NCBI RefSeq assembly: GCF_018991925.1
Contig: NW_024756438.1
Coordinates: 1,267,501 to 1,331,500, forward strand
Source: Homarus americanus
Taxonomy: Eukaryota; Arthropoda; Malacostraca; Decapoda; Nephropidae
Length of the DNA: 64,000 bases
Direction: 5' to 3'
The notes under the pieces were generated by a model. It made no database searches. It saw only the letters and a list, made by a program, of their open reading frames with translations, and was not told the DNA's origin. Positions 62,601-64,000 of this stretch are shown piece after piece. Positions within the stretch are counted from its first letter, which is position 1; each line of letters opens with the position of its first letter. A program made the translations under genes and the position numbers.

Positions 62601-64000
62601 ACCTATATCTACTTTGACCCCATTTACATGTGCCCACCATTGTCAAAGTAATTTAAATTTTTTCAGCTACATTCTCCTTCAGGTCATTGACATTAATAAC
62701 TTCAAGTTAGTGCTTTCTAGAGTGTTTTATATGTGTAATGTATTATATTTTGACTAACATTTACTCCAGCTGTGATATAAAAAGGGGAGACCTTATTTTT
62801 TAAAGGTTATTTTGTTATGTAGAGTGGAAGCTTATTTTGTGACTACAGTGTATTCCCAAACCTAAGAAATTCAAAGGCTTCCTTTTTTTAAATTGTACAA
62901 GCCTTTTCCTGTTACAATCATAACAAAAGCTTATCAAAGGGATACTTTACTATATCCTCCTTCTTTACTGACTCCCTTTCCACATTCCATTAACTTAGCC
63001 TTAACTTACAAGGTTTGGCTTCAATGAGGACATCTGACCCTATGTAAAACTAACCTAACCAATCCTTTACCTTAACTTCCACTGCCTCTGAAATGTCAGT
63101 TTCAGTTGCCACAGTAAACTCAACCTTGATCACTTTGACCATGGGCCATGTGTATAAAGATTTGGATTCTTTTGTTATAATACTTTAATGGACTGAATTT
63201 ATTTTTATACTCACATACTGACGAAACTGTCATAGATCAGGCTCTCATGTTTCTATTGGTAATACAGTAGTAATAGAAAAACAAATTAACTAATTTTTTT
63301 CTTGTAAAGGTAAAAGTGGTTTGCGACATAACTTGTGTTTGCTCTGGAAGTAGACGGCGAACTATAAACGAGGGTTTATTAAATGGTACAATAAGAAGGA
63401 TTAACAACATGTACTGCACCCTGTATTAAGAAACATTTTTCCATTCCTGCAGGAGCCGCAGACAATCACAACCCCGGACAAGAAGGTGGCTCAACAGAAT
63501 GGTGTTAGGCTTCGGAATTTTCTCAAACTTCCTCAGGCTCACAAATGGGTTTACTTCGAGTGGTTTTACTCTAATATAGATAAGTAAGTAAAGTGATTCA
63601 AGAACATTATATTGTATAGATTCAAATAGTATGCAGTTCTTTATTCTGCTGTTGAGGGATACAAGATATAAAGGTTGGGCTATGATGACTGAGTGAGTGA
63701 GTGAGTGAGTGAGTGGGAGAGTGAGGCAGAAGGTGAGGGAGGAAAAGAAATATGTTGCGTAGTGTTAGTGTGTCCCGGTGGTTCCTCTGTCCTAGCCACA
63801 TCACCAGGGGAGAGGCACTGCAGAAATGACACAAGATTGAATATGCATTAGTATCAACATGCCCAACTCATATGATTTATCAGTACTAGATTGTCATTTG
63901 TCTCACTTGCCCTACTTATTTCTTATGGTAAAGGGTATTATTTTATTTTCCAGACCATTATTTGGAGGAGAGAATGACTTCCAGATAGTATTAAAAGAAG
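53658..64000 (+). CDS. LIN9: LIN9, MuvB/DREAM complex subunit (5' part, runs off the window)
   Basis: Subunit of the MuvB core that works with RB-like proteins/E2F to repress and with B-Myb to activate cell-cycle genes; nuclear. Exons: 53658-53694, 57000-57127, 58196-58294, 58496-58645, 61156-61200, 63453-63583, 63954-64000+ (cut); about 212 codons seen, all GT-AG and in phase. Order of segments: MADTLESELGNF start, poly-Ser run (about 32-41), RMRKKNRLYFDDD, Lys/Ser/Pro stretch with SPKK and TPKK, then TTPDKKVAQQNG and the DIRP domain start (VRLRNFLKLPQAHKW, EWFYSNIDKPLFGGENDF). The DIRP segment is decisive; the N-terminal exons rest on phase, the shared MA-acidic start and coding character. 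A strong alternative donor GTGAGT lies inside exon 4 at 58544. The ATG lies in ATATGGCGGA, a YY1-like promoter motif. Intron 1 is 3.3 kb. Confidence 0.9.
55559..55971. mobile_element. pogo/Tigger-type non-autonomous element, 413 bp, with TA duplication
   Basis: The left end reads CAGTAAACCCTCACACTTG and the right end, reversed, CAGTAAACCCTCGCACTTC; the next bases TGGAC agree too. TA flanks both sides (55557-55558, 55972-55973). TGTGGCAAAT recurs inside both arms. The centre contains AAT-rich simple repeat (55680-55765) and no transposase. It lies in LIN9 intron 1. Confidence 0.82.
56256..56355. mobile_element. piggyBac-like MITE remnant, about 100 bp
   Basis: The left end is CTAA then CCCTTTGGCTGCGAAAG; the right end is GCAGCGAAGGTG then TTAA. 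The GGCTGCG / GCAGCG pairing and CCCTTTG start next to TTAA are typical of piggyBac-like MITEs. The left TTAA has one mismatch. It lies in LIN9 intron 1. Confidence 0.45.
58646..63452 (+). other. LIN9 introns 4-5, no other gene recognised
   Basis: About 4.8 kb containing only the 15-codon exon 61156-61200. Open frames such as 59648-59848 and 60020-60310 do not resemble known proteins and lack neighbouring splice partners. GTACAGTACACTCTTGTGCTTG just after exon 4 loosely resembles the end of the pogo-type element at 55559. Confidence 0.5.
63691..63716. repeat. (GAGT)n microsatellite
   Basis: Six GAGT units in tandem in the LIN9 intron before the last visible exon. Confidence 0.9.

Overview
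This window is nuclear DNA of an animal, most likely an arthropod and probably a decapod crustacean. The protein-coding genes are split by GT-AG introns and encode recognisable animal proteins. The spacers are AT-rich and full of microsatellites, minisatellites and small fold-back elements. Several places carry degenerate runs of TTAGG/TTACG, the arthropod telomere-type motif. The decapod call is an inference from this texture and is not proven by a marker gene.

Layout. 1-9.4 kb: no gene recognised; holds a 22-bp minisatellite, a (TA)n tract, a 20-bp minisatellite and a promoter-like patch. 9.39-19.48 kb, plus strand: a complete 13-exon lysosomal-type beta-N-acetylhexosaminidase (HEXA/HEXB family, 700 aa) with an added Thr/Pro-rich tail. 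23.27-32.25 kb, plus: a complete 7-exon transaldolase (331 aa) behind a GC box/CRE/TATA promoter. 36.04-40.12 kb, minus: a complete 8-exon NDUFA9, complex I accessory subunit (397 aa), convergent with transaldolase. 41.16-47.70 kb, plus: a 7-exon CNPPD1-like cyclin-box membrane protein (553 aa), head-to-head with NDUFA9 about 1 kb away. 53.66 kb to the right edge, plus: the first seven exons of LIN9 (MuvB/DREAM complex), cut by the window end inside the DIRP domain.

The five genes are ordinary single-copy-type animal genes and do not form an operon or pathway. Two are metabolic (transaldolase, NDUFA9), one is a glycosidase, and two are linked to cell-cycle families (CNPPD1 cyclin box, LIN9). 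All exon joins were built by hand from splice signals, reading-frame phase and remembered family sequence; each joined frame stays open and ends at one stop.

The less expected material is: a mucin-like tail and a G-to-L change in the catalytic motif of the hexosaminidase; a transaldolase promoter whose TATA box sits too close to the first ATG; an in-frame optional CDK-site segment in LIN9; four probable families of MITE-like elements (one with a clear TA target duplication, others piggyBac-like with TTAA ends); and a minisatellite whose unit matches the end of one of these elements.
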